DNA of 64,000 nucleotides, taken from the NCBI GenBank assembly GCA_019695185.1, contig JAIBAN010000034.1:1-64000 (forward strand), in the 5' to 3' direction. Of the stretch, positions 17,328-25,600 are shown one piece after another. Source of the stretch: Blastocatellia bacterium (lineage in GTDB: Bacteria > Acidobacteriota > Blastocatellia > Chloracidobacteriales > Chloracidobacteriaceae). The number at the start of each line of letters is the position of its first letter. The first letter of the stretch is position 1. Made by a program: the position numbers and the translations under genes. The notes under the pieces were generated by a model. It was not told the DNA's origin, ran no database searches, and worked only from the letters and a program-made list of their open reading frames with translations.

Positions 17328-18464
17328 ATGGAAATACGTCAAGACCTTCTTTCAAACGTCAAGCGAATCGTCATTAAAATCGGCAGCAGCGTCCTGGTGG
17401 ACAGTGGCACCGGCCTCAGTGACCGGGTGTTCCTGGAACTGACTGCACAGGTTGCGGCCCTCCGGCAATCCGGATTGGAAGTTGTGTTGGTTTCTTCAGG
17501 GGCGATTGCCGCCGGACGGGTCCGGCTTGGGATTGAAGGCGGCCCCCGCACCATCCCTTTCAAACAGGCGGCAGCGGCGGTTGGTCAAAGTACGCTCATG
17601 CAGACCTACGAACGACATTTTGCCGCCCACGGGATTCAAACCGCCCAAGTGCTCCTGACTCAGGACGATTTGGCTGACCGGGGGCGTTTTTTGAATGCCC
17701 GCAACACCCTTTTTGCTTTGCTCAGTCTGGAATGTATCCCGATTATCAATGAAAACGATACGGTCGTGGTGGAGGAAATCAAACTGGGCGACAATGACCG
17801 GCTGAGTGCTCTGGTGACCAATCTGATTGATGCTGATTTGCTGATTATTCTGTCAGACATCGAAGGTCTTTATGATTCCGACCCGAAAACCAATCCTGCG
17901 GCACAGTTGATTCCCCTGGTGGAAAATGTGGACCGCCAGACCACCGCGCTGGCCGGAGAAACCAAAAGCACGCTGGGAACCGGTGGCATGGCCACCAAAC
18001 TTGAAGCGGCCCGGACGGCCAACCGCTATGGCATCCCCACGATTCTGGCGCGGGGACGACGCAAGCGGGTTTTGCTCGACATTTTTGAAGGCCGGGAAAT
18101 CGGCACCTTTTTCCAATCGCAGGCTGATGCCCTGAGCAGCCGCAAACACTGGATTGCTTTCACCTTGCCCTGTGCCGGAAAGCTCATACTTGATTCGGGA
18201 GCCTGCCGGGCCGTGGTGGCAGGAGGAAAAAGCCTGCTGCCTTCGGGCATCGTTGAAGTTGAAGGTACCTTTGCCGCCGGTGATTCCGTTGCCTGTTGTA
18301 ATGAAACCGGAGTGGAGATTGCCCGTGGGCTGGTTTCCTACAGTTCCGCTGACATTGAAAAAATCAAAGGTACCAAAACCACCGACATCGAAGCCCGCCT
18401 GGGGTTCAAATCATTTGACGAGGTAATTCACCGCAATGATTTGGTTTTGACTGGAGGAAATTGA
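17328..18464 (+). CDS. proB: Glutamate 5-kinase with PUA domain
   Basis: 378 residues, matching the two-domain enzyme. Phosphorylates glutamate as the first committed step of proline synthesis. The amino-acid-kinase domain (1-260) shows I-K-I-G-S-S-V-L, the S-S-G-A-I-A-A-G loop, N-E-N-D-T-V, S-D-I-E-G-L-Y-D-S-D-P and G-T-G-G-M-A-T-K-L-E-A-A. The C-terminal 100 residues form the PUA domain. No Shine-Dalgarno is visible before ATG 17328, because the preceding repeat array ends only 10 bp upstream. In most bacteria proA follows proB; here a heptosyltransferase gene follows after another repeat element. Confidence 0.96.
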   Translation: MEIRQDLLSNVKRIVIKIGSSVLVDSGTGLSDRVFLELTAQVAALRQSGLEVVLVSSGAIAAGRVRLGIEGGPRTIPFKQAAAAVGQSTLMQTYERHFAAHGIQTAQVLLTQDDLADRGRFLNARNTLFALLSLECIPIINENDTVVVEEIKLGDNDRLSALVTNLIDADLLIILSDIEGLYDSDPKTNPAAQLIPLVENVDRQTTALAGETKSTLGTGGMATKLEAARTANRYGIPTILARGRRKRVLLDIFEGREIGTFFQSQADALSSRKHWIAFTLPCAGKLILDSGACRAVVAGGKSLLPSGIVEVEGTFAAGDSVACCNETGVEIARGLVSYSSADIEKIKGTKTTDIEARLGFKSFDEVIHRNDLVLTGGN

Positions 18465-18473
18465 GTTAAAGGC

Positions 18474-18626
18474 AGGACTGAGGACTGAGGACTGAGGACT
18501 GAGTTTTTATTTCTGGCAGTGAGTCAGCAGGGCACAATTCTTTCGACCTTTTTGGAATGGAGTTTTCAGTAACCTTTGACAGATTCATATGGCTCCAAAT
18601 GAACTCAGTCCTCAGTCCTCAGTCCT
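18474..18626. repeat. Inverted heptamer array (AGGACTG) between proB and waaF
   Basis: Left arm 18474-18503 is four tandem AGGACTG units plus AG. After a 100-bp spacer the right arm 18604-18626 is CTCAGTC-type units, a perfect 23-nt reverse complement of the left arm. The array begins 10 bp after the proB stop and the right arm lies inside the presumed start of the next gene, encoding its residues 6-13. Confidence 0.95.
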
Positions 18627-19665
18627 TGCTACCCGAAATCTCCTGGTTCGCGGCACCAACTGGGTTGGTGACAGTATCATTACCATTCCTGCTTTTCGGG
18701 AACTGCGACGGATGTTTCCGGCTGCCCGGATTTCGGTTCTGGCCCGCCCCTGGGTGACCGGAATTTTTGAAGATTCCGGACTGGTGGACGACATTCTGAC
18801 CTATGACAGCCGGACTGAATCGTTTCTAACCTGTGTCAAGAAAATCAAAGCCCAAAAGTTTGACACCGCCATTTTGTTCCAAAACGCCTTTGAAGCCGCC
18901 GCCCTGGCTTTTTGCGCCCGGATTCCCCGCCGGGTCGGATTTCCTACGGATGGACGCCGCTTTTTGCTGACCGATGCGATTCCACTCGAAAAAGCGACGC
19001 TGCGCAAACATCAGTTGTTTTATTACCTGGATTTGCTGGCTCGTTATGAAGAGCGGCTGACCGGAATCACCCAGGTCAACCACCAGAACCCGGACTACCG
19101 CCTGCCGGTGGCCGAACCCCGCCGGCTGGCGATTCGCACCCGGCTCCGGGATGAGTTTGGAATTTCAACCGAAAAGCAATGGATTGCCGTCTGTCCCGGA
19201 GCCACCAACAGCATGGCCAAACGCTGGCCGGTGGAATATTTTGCCCAATTGATTGACCGGTTGCTGGCACGTCCAGACCTGGAAGTCATGCTGATTGGTG
19301 CCGCCAACGAACTGGATGTTTCACAGGCAGTGTTGGCGCAAGCAACACAAAAAAACCGGATTCGATTGCTAACCGGCAAAACTTCACTGGCGGAAAGCAT
19401 TGCCTTTCTGACGTGGTGCGATTTGGTAATTTCCAATGACACCGGCCCAGCCTACCTCACCGGAGCCCTCGACCGACCGTTGCTGACGATTTTCGGCCCG
19501 ACCGATTCCACCATGATTTGCCCCTATTCCAACCACGCCCACATCATCCGCAAACTGGTCCATTGCGCGCCCTGTATGCTGCGTGAATGCCCAATTGACC
19601 ACCGTTGTATGCGGAACCTGCTGCCGGAGGAAGTGTTGCACCGGGCACTGGAATTGCTGAATTAA
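18589..19665 (+). CDS. waaF: ADP-heptose:LPS heptosyltransferase (WaaF-like, GT9)
   Basis: 358 residues. Transfers heptose from ADP-heptose to the lipopolysaccharide inner core at the cytoplasmic face of the inner membrane. GT9 features: V-R-G-T-N-W-V-G-D near the start, C-P-G-A-T-N-S-M-A-K-R-W-P in the middle, S-N-D-T-G-P-A-Y-L and the I-F-G-P-T-D-S-T segment, then the Cys-rich H-C-A-P-C-M-L-R-E-C-P typical of heptosyltransferase II. Residues 4-15 are encoded partly by the repeat arm, so the native N-terminus is uncertain; a start just before N-L-L-V-R-G would remove it, but no ATG exists there. No Shine-Dalgarno is visible before 18589. Confidence 0.86.
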   Translation: MAPNELSPQSSVLATRNLLVRGTNWVGDSIITIPAFRELRRMFPAARISVLARPWVTGIFEDSGLVDDILTYDSRTESFLTCVKKIKAQKFDTAILFQNAFEAAALAFCARIPRRVGFPTDGRRFLLTDAIPLEKATLRKHQLFYYLDLLARYEERLTGITQVNHQNPDYRLPVAEPRRLAIRTRLRDEFGISTEKQWIAVCPGATNSMAKRWPVEYFAQLIDRLLARPDLEVMLIGAANELDVSQAVLAQATQKNRIRLLTGKTSLAESIAFLTWCDLVISNDTGPAYLTGALDRPLLTIFGPTDSTMICPYSNHAHIIRKLVHCAPCMLRECPIDHRCMRNLLPEEVLHRALELLN

Positions 19666-19895
19666 CCGCCGGCTTTTATCCTTTCCACGCACATTTTTCA
19701 CAAAAAGAAAGTTTTCTCAATTTTTTTGGAACTCTGTTTTGCCCCGGAGGTGAAATCCGGTGAGCTGCTGTTCCCTTCTGGTTTCAAAATCCAAGAATTT
19801 CCTTTGTTGACCGTACCGGACACGACTTCCGCCACGGAAGTGCCTCCGACCACCTGAATTGAGGGTGGCGGCATTTTGCCTGCAAGGAAAAAATT

Positions 19896-22169
19896 ATGCG
19901 CAGACGACTATTGCTCATCATTGGGCTGGGCTGTGCCCTGTTTTGTGGAGCGTTGCCCTTCACCGCCGCTACTCAGGAAATCGCCATTCCTGAGTTTACC
20001 GCCAATCTTGTCATTCCCCAGACGGGCCGGGTTTTTCTCCCTTCCTCCAGACGGGGGACCAGTCCTGTCACTATTCGCTCGGTAAAGGCTGATATCCTGG
20101 TTGTTGAACAGGTTGCCGCTACAACCCTCGATATTACGCTTTCCAACCAAAGCGGCCAGCCGCAGGAGGCCGAACTGCTGGTACCGGTTCCTCCAAATTC
20201 GGCACTCCGGTCAACGGCCATGCTTGGCGGAGGCCGAGGGCCAACCGCCCAAATACTTCCCAAAGCAGAAGCCAAACAACTTTATCTTTCCATTGTGAGC
20301 AAGTTAAAGGACCCACTCCTGGTGGAATTTGCCGGGTACAACCTGCTTCGGTCGAGCGTGTTCCCGGTTCCCGCAGGAGGCGAGCAAACCATCCGGCTGG
20401 TGTATGAACAGTTGCTCAAAGCGGAAGGAAGCCGGGTGGATTATGTGTTGCCCCGAAGTGAATCATTTGACTCAGCCAAAACCCCCTGGACGGTTTCCGC
20501 CGTGGTCAAATCCGCCCGCCGGCTGGCTGCCATTTACTCGCCGAGCCATCCCGTCACCAGTGAACGGACCGAATCGGGGGCGTACAAAGTCCATGTCATC
20601 AATCAAACCCAAATGGAGCCGGGGCCGTTTCGACTCTCCATCGTGACGGATTCCGATGGTTTGGGCGCATCCTTGATGACCTATCCCGACTCAACCGGCA
20701 CGGGCGGGTACTTTCTGCTGCTGGCAGGGGCTCCGGCCAGACCTGCTGAAATCCAAAAAACAGCGGAACGTTCAGTCAATCGGGAGTTGACCTTTGTGCT
20801 CGACCGTTCCGGCAGCATGCAGGGGCAGAAATTCCAACAGGCCCGCAGTGCCGCTGTGCAGGTGCTGGAAGGGCTGAATCAGGGTGAGGCATTCAACATC
20901 ATTGATTATTCTGACCGGATTGAGCGGTTTGCCCCGCAGGCGGTCCTCAAAGATGACGCAACCCTCGAAAAAGCCCGGCAATACCTCAATCGCTTGCAGC
21001 CAGGAGGAGGAACCAACCTGCATGACGCCCTGTTGGAAGGAGTCAAACAACCGGTCACACCCAACATGCTTCCGCTGATACTCTTTTTAACCGACGGACT
21101 GCCCACCGTGGGCGTCACGCAGGAGGCCGTCATCCGCCAGCATGTGCAGGAAGCCAATACCCGGAACCGGCGGATTTTCACCTTTGGCGTGGGGTATGAT
21201 GTCAATGCCCCACTGTTGGATGGGCTGGCCGCAGGTTCACGGGCGGCCAGTACGTTTGTCCATCCGAATGACAATGTGGAGGCCAAAGTGTCGGAGGTCT
21301 TCAAAAAACTCAACAATCCAACGCTGGTCAATCCCAAACTTGAAGTGTTGGATGCTTCCGGAGCCGTCACCACCCGCGCCGTACAGGATTTGCTTCCAAC
21401 AGAACTTCCGGACCTCTATGAAGACGACCAGTTTGTGCTGTTGGGGCGGTATCAAGGAGAAGGCCCGCTGACCTTTCGCATCTCAGGTACCTACCTGGGC
21501 CAGCCTCGCACCTTTGCCTTCAAATTTGATTTCAAGCGGGGTTCCAAGCATAACAACTTTGTTCCCCGGCTCTGGGCCAGCCGCAAAATCGGATTTCTCA
21601 TCCAGGAAATCGCTCAGGCGGGCGCACTCGGTAAAAATCAGCGGAATGAAGGCCGGATGAAGGAGCTGGTGGATGAAATTGTCAGACTTTCCACAGAGTT
21701 TGGAATCTTGACCGAATACACTGCCTTCCTGGCCACCGAAGGAACCGACCTGACCCGGCGCGACTTGGTTTTGGTTCAACTGCAAGCCGGTTTGGAACAA
21801 AACGCGCAACAGATTCGCAGCGGGGCGGGGGGTATCTCGCAAGTGGAAAATAACGTTTCCCAGCGTTCGCAAACCACGCTTAACCGTTCCAATGCTTATG
21901 TGGCGCAAAACAATCAGCGGGTGGAATTGACGACCGTCCGGCAAATCAGCGACCAGACGTTCTTCAAACGGGGCTCTAACTGGATTGATTCCCGTATCCT
22001 GCAAGGGGCTAAGGAAATCAAACCGGACCAGGTGGTGGAATTTGGCTCGCCTGAATTCCTGAAGCTGCTGGAACAACTTGTGGCTGAAGGACGGCAGGCA
22101 ACCCTGGCTCAAGCTGAGAATGTGGTGGTGCTCATCAACGGCAAAAAGATTCAGATCAAGATGCCCTAA
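19896..22169 (+). CDS. Secreted VIT/von Willebrand A domain protein
   Basis: 757 residues with a signal peptide (about 1-27). The VIT domain (about 70-175) contains the S-N-Q-S-G-Q-P-Q-E-A-E and P-V-P-P-N segment. The VWA domain (about 295-470) has the metal-site D-R-S-G-S-M motif and F-L-T-D-G-L-P-T-V-G. This is the inter-alpha-trypsin-inhibitor heavy-chain-like layout. Bacterial members are periplasmic or surface proteins; partners are unknown. The C-terminal ~200 residues are helical and Gln-rich with no family I recognise. ATG 19896 is preceded by AAGGAAAA. It appears monocistronic. Confidence 0.82.
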   Translation: MRRRLLLIIGLGCALFCGALPFTAATQEIAIPEFTANLVIPQTGRVFLPSSRRGTSPVTIRSVKADILVVEQVAATTLDITLSNQSGQPQEAELLVPVPPNSALRSTAMLGGGRGPTAQILPKAEAKQLYLSIVSKLKDPLLVEFAGYNLLRSSVFPVPAGGEQTIRLVYEQLLKAEGSRVDYVLPRSESFDSAKTPWTVSAVVKSARRLAAIYSPSHPVTSERTESGAYKVHVINQTQMEPGPFRLSIVTDSDGLGASLMTYPDSTGTGGYFLLLAGAPARPAEIQKTAERSVNRELTFVLDRSGSMQGQKFQQARSAAVQVLEGLNQGEAFNIIDYSDRIERFAPQAVLKDDATLEKARQYLNRLQPGGGTNLHDALLEGVKQPVTPNMLPLILFLTDGLPTVGVTQEAVIRQHVQEANTRNRRIFTFGVGYDVNAPLLDGLAAGSRAASTFVHPNDNVEAKVSEVFKKLNNPTLVNPKLEVLDASGAVTTRAVQDLLPTELPDLYEDDQFVLLGRYQGEGPLTFRISGTYLGQPRTFAFKFDFKRGSKHNNFVPRLWASRKIGFLIQEIAQAGALGKNQRNEGRMKELVDEIVRLSTEFGILTEYTAFLATEGTDLTRRDLVLVQLQAGLEQNAQQIRSGAGGISQVENNVSQRSQTTLNRSNAYVAQNNQRVELTTVRQISDQTFFKRGSNWIDSRILQGAKEIKPDQVVEFGSPEFLKLLEQLVAEGRQATLAQAENVVVLINGKKIQIKMP

Positions 22170-22232
22170 GCAGCCAGAGTTGAATTTGTAAATTAAACCG
22201 GCTGGTTGCCGTTTCAGCAGGTTCCTCAGGCG

Positions 22233-22290
22233 TTATCAGGTTGAGGATTCGGAGGTTCCGATAGGAGGTTCCGAGTCCTCTTTCTGATAA
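22233..22290 (+). other. Long interrupted hairpin after the VIT/VWA gene
   Basis: TTATCAG (22233-22239) pairs with CTGATAA (22284-22290), and inside it GAGGATTCGGA (22243-22253) pairs with TCCGAGTCCTC (22270-22280) with one mismatch. The loop repeats GGAGGTTCCGA. No T-tract follows, so it is not a classical terminator; it could protect a transcript end. The rest of 22170-22476 holds nothing I recognise. Confidence 0.6.
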
Positions 22291-22476
22291 TGCGCACTGT
22301 AACCTTTTTTAATTTCCATCATTACAAAATAACACCTTAGGTGACAGCCGGACCGGGCTGTTGTGGGAGCGGTAATTTGTTCAAGGCGTGCCCATTAGCA
22401 AATAACTCCATTGTTCAGTGCAAACCCATTCACACCGGCTGGCTGACAACAAAAACTTGTTGGAAAGGAAATTCAG

Positions 22477-23433
22477 ATGAGCCAAATTTTCTTAAAAATC
22501 TTCAAGACATGGTTGCTTATCCTGGTTTGCCTTGGTTTAGCACCTTATAGCTTTGCCGCGAATAGGCCCTTTCCCAGCCTTCAGCAAAAAAACGCCAGCC
22601 CGGAAGCTCACATGCTGGGAAGGCTTCTGGCGGCGCTTCAAGACCTGGGCGGAGGGAATCCTAAAGAAGCACGCCACAAATATGAAGACATTCTGAAAGA
22701 CCTGAACAAAGCCCAATACTCCCCCAATCTGCGGTGGCAAGCCTATGATGGATACGGACGCGCTTTGACTGCAACCGGAGATTCGGCCAAGGCCATCCAG
22801 GCATTGAAACAGGCCCTGATGGAGGCCAAATCCCTCTCTTCTAAAGAACTCGCTCAAACCACACGAAATTTGGCGACGGTTAATTTGGAAGCGGGTAATT
22901 TTGGTGAGGCCATTAGTCAATACAAGGATGCAATTGCACTCGACCCGCAAAATTCTGAATTCAAATTGAACTTGGCCTCAGCCTACCGGTTTACCAAACA
23001 ATATGCCGAGGCTGTCAAAATCCTGGAACAAATCATTCAAACAGCACCTGACAATCCCTATGTCTATGGAAGTCTTGGTAATATGTACCTTGAGCAAGGA
23101 ACCCTTGAGAAAGCCGTTTCCTGTTTTGAAAAACATGCCCTGTATTCAAATGACAAAAACCATGTGGCGAAATGTTACTTGAATGTGGGCTTTCAGTATT
23201 ATGGACGGCGTGAGTTTGAAAAGGCGCTCGACCTCTTCCGGCGGGCAGAGCAAATCGCACCAGACAACCCGCTTGTTTACGCTGACCTTGGATGGGTCAT
23301 GTTGGACACCGGCAAAAAGACTGAGGCTATCCAGCTCTTTGAAAAAGCGTTAAAAATGAATGCTCCCAAAGAAACAAAAGAAATGGTTAGGAAATTTGCC
23401 CAGGAAGGGTTAAATCGGGCCAAAGCCAAATAA
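22477..23433 (+). CDS. Exported TPR protein
   Basis: 318 residues with a signal peptide (about 1-28, W-L-L-I-L-V-C-L-G-L ending S-F-A-A-N). From about residue 75 it consists of some six to seven TPR units (for example A-I-S-Q-Y-K-D-A-I-A-L-D-P and A-L-D-L-F-R-R-A-E-Q-I-A-P-D-N). TPR arrays bind other proteins; the partner is unknown. GGAAAGGAAA precedes ATG 22477. It converges with the kinase gene, 14 bp apart. Confidence 0.82.
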   Translation: MSQIFLKIFKTWLLILVCLGLAPYSFAANRPFPSLQQKNASPEAHMLGRLLAALQDLGGGNPKEARHKYEDILKDLNKAQYSPNLRWQAYDGYGRALTATGDSAKAIQALKQALMEAKSLSSKELAQTTRNLATVNLEAGNFGEAISQYKDAIALDPQNSEFKLNLASAYRFTKQYAEAVKILEQIIQTAPDNPYVYGSLGNMYLEQGTLEKAVSCFEKHALYSNDKNHVAKCYLNVGFQYYGRREFEKALDLFRRAEQIAPDNPLVYADLGWVMLDTGKKTEAIQLFEKALKMNAPKETKEMVRKFAQEGLNRAKAK

Positions 23434-23447
23434 GGTAAAGTCAAGTC

Positions 23448-25496
23448 TTACTGTTTTCCAACTGCTTCGGCGACCACACGCATCCCTGGGCCGTTCACCA
23501 GGCTGCCCAAATTGGCATCCGGTTCCAGGCGGATATAGGCCCGGCAGGCAGAGCCGCCATACTCTTTATATCCGCCAAACCCACCGCCGCGCAGGACGCG
23601 CCAGGTTTTTCCGCCTTTCTCCCAGGCGGTGCCGTCGTTGGGTGCGCCTTTATAGTCCCAGTGAAACTGGTCCTGGCACCATTCCTCTACGTTGCCATAC
23701 ATGTCATAAAGGCCCCAGGCATTGGGCTTTTTTTGCCCGACCGGATGGGTCACATTGCCGGAATTCTTGTCAAACCAAGCCATTTCTTCATAAATCCCGG
23801 CATAATCGCCGGTGGTTCCGGCCCGGCAGGCATATTCCCATTCGGCTTCGGTGGGCAGCCGATAGCGGTATCCGTCATTCAGGTCGTTGAGCCGGGAAAC
23901 AAACTCCTGGGCCTGGACCCAATTCATATTTTCCGCCGGCAAATCGTTTCCCACGTGGTAGGCCTGGTTCCACCCCATGACATCTTTCCATTGGCTTTGC
24001 GTCACTTCGTATTTTCCCATGAAGAACCCGGTTTCAATCCGCACCTGATGCACCGGCTTTTCCTCAGCGTGCAAAATACCGCCCCGGTTCGAGCCCATTT
24101 GAAAGGTTCCTGGAGGAATCCAGACAAAGACCATTCCCTGGTTGTTGGTAAAGGTTTTGCCGGAAGTTACGGGAACCTCCGGTTCGGTGTCCTGCTTTGG
24201 CGGTGGGAGCGACGGTTCCTTCGGGTCAGTTTTCTTTTCCAGGACTTCAACTTTCTTTTTCGGTTCATCCGGTTTGAGTGGCGTTTCAGGTCGGGATTTG
24301 GTCAGAAAATCCAAGTAGCCATTCACCTGCAACGCGTAGACCCCAGCCACCCCGGCAATCGCCACAAATACCAGCACCGCTGCCAGCCAAACCAGCCGTG
24401 ACCCTGTGGGGCGTGCCACAGAATCGGTTGGCGGTAATGGTATCGGCGGGGGCGGAACCCAGCCGGGAGGCGCGGAAGGTGTGGCAACCGTCGAAGGCAT
24501 CGGAGCCGGAACCGAAACCGGCGGGGCAGATGGTGCCGGAATCGGCTTTGTCTGATAGGACTCCGGTGCTCCTGCCACGGGATTCACCGGGGTTGGTTGA
24601 AATGGCTGGGAGCCCAAAGCTGCGGAATTGGTTTCCGGGGAAATCCGATTGGGGTTGGTGTGTCCTCCCAGCCGAACGTTTTTCAACGTGCGCCGCACCT
24701 CAGTTGCATTTGCCGGGCGTTGTTCCCGGTTGAGCGCCATCATCCAATAGAGGGCCTGGGAAAATTCGAAAGGAAGATTGCGATTCAGGTCGTGAGCAGG
24801 CAACAACGGGTCGGCTTCGCCGCCGACCACATTCATCGCCCGTGTCAACGCATCAACCGGCGCGGTTCCCGTCACCAGATGATAAAGGGTGGCTCCCAGT
24901 GCAAATAAATCGCTGCGGGCGTCGGTGTTGGTTCCCTGGATTTGTTCAACCGGGGCATAGCCGGGTGTATAGGCTTGCAAGGTCCCAATGGAAGAGGATT
25001 GGGTGCGTTGCGTTTGCAACCCTTTGGCCAGCCCGAAGTCGAGCAGCACGATGTCGCCTTCATGCGTCTGCTTGAGATTGGCCGGTTTAATGTCGCGGTG
25101 AATGACCGGCGGATTCTGCTGGTGCAGGTACTCCAAAATGTCAAGCAACTGGTCCGCCCAGCGCAGCACGGTTTCGACCGGAAAGGCTCCGCCCCGTTCC
25201 CGCAACAACTCCCCCAGGTCCTTGCCCGGAATGAATTCCATGACCAGAAACTGACCGGATTCCTCCACAAAATGGTCGGTGACTTTGGGCAGCGCCCGGT
25301 GGCGCAGATTGGCCAGCAGAATCGCTTCCCGTTCAAACGCCTTGCGCAACCGGTCCTCGGCAAACAGGGTTTCTTTGACCACCACAGTACTGCGCAGACG
25401 TTCGTCCCGCGCTTCATAGACCGCTCCCATCCCGCCCTGCGCCAGGAGCCGCACAATCCGATAGCGATTTTGCAAGAAGGAGTTTTGCGCCAGCAT
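23448..25496 (-). CDS. Ser/Thr protein kinase fused to a sulfatase-modifying-factor-like domain
   Basis: 682 residues from ATG 25496; the 16 residues before it in frame are encoded by the neighbouring repeat. Kinase domain (1-~275): glycine loop A-Q-G-G-M-G-A-V-Y at 19-27, Lys41, H-R-D-I-K-P-A-N at 133-140, D-F-G at 153-155. A Pro-rich linker and one membrane helix (about 365-385, L-V-W-L-A-A-V-L-V-F) follow, so the C-terminus is extracytoplasmic. There an FGE/SUMF1-like domain starts at M-V-F-V-W-I-P-P-G-T-F and shows Y-R-L-P-T-E-A-E-W-E-Y, G-N-V-E-E-W-C and L-R-G-G-G-F. The first catalytic Cys of true formylglycine enzymes appears replaced, only A-C-R being kept. Probably a transmembrane sensor kinase. 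Confidence 0.9.
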   Translation of the reverse strand: MLAQNSFLQNRYRIVRLLAQGGMGAVYEARDERLRSTVVVKETLFAEDRLRKAFEREAILLANLRHRALPKVTDHFVEESGQFLVMEFIPGKDLGELLRERGGAFPVETVLRWADQLLDILEYLHQQNPPVIHRDIKPANLKQTHEGDIVLLDFGLAKGLQTQRTQSSSIGTLQAYTPGYAPVEQIQGTNTDARSDLFALGATLYHLVTGTAPVDALTRAMNVVGGEADPLLPAHDLNRNLPFEFSQALYWMMALNREQRPANATEVRRTLKNVRLGGHTNPNRISPETNSAALGSQPFQPTPVNPVAGAPESYQTKPIPAPSAPPVSVPAPMPSTVATPSAPPGWVPPPPIPLPPTDSVARPTGSRLVWLAAVLVFVAIAGVAGVYALQVNGYLDFLTKSRPETPLKPDEPKKKVEVLEKKTDPKEPSLPPPKQDTEPEVPVTSGKTFTNNQGMVFVWIPPGTFQMGSNRGGILHAEEKPVHQVRIETGFFMGKYEVTQSQWKDVMGWNQAYHVGNDLPAENMNWVQAQEFVSRLNDLNDGYRYRLPTEAEWEYACRAGTTGDYAGIYEEMAWFDKNSGNVTHPVGQKKPNAWGLYDMYGNVEEWCQDQFHWDYKGAPNDGTAWEKGGKTWRVLRGGGFGGYKEYGGSACRAYIRLEPDANLGSLVNGPGMRVVAEAVGKQ

Positions 25497-25507
25497 GAAA
25501 AGCATTT

Positions 25508-25597
25508 TATCCACGAAGGACACGAAGAAGCACGAAGAAACCAAAAATTATTTCTATTCTTTTTCTGCTTCGTGTCCCTTCGTGTCCTTCGTGGATA
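25508..25597. repeat. Inverted CACGAAG-type array upstream of the kinase
   Basis: ATCCACGAAGGACACGAAG... (25509-25537) is matched by its near-perfect reverse complement, ...CCTTCGTGGAT (25569-25597), about 29 nt each with two mismatches and a short AT-rich loop. It fills the whole gap between the cytochrome gene stop (25601) and the kinase start (25496), both on the minus strand. It follows the same plan as the heptamer elements elsewhere but with a different word. Confidence 0.9.
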
Positions 25598-25600
25598 ATT

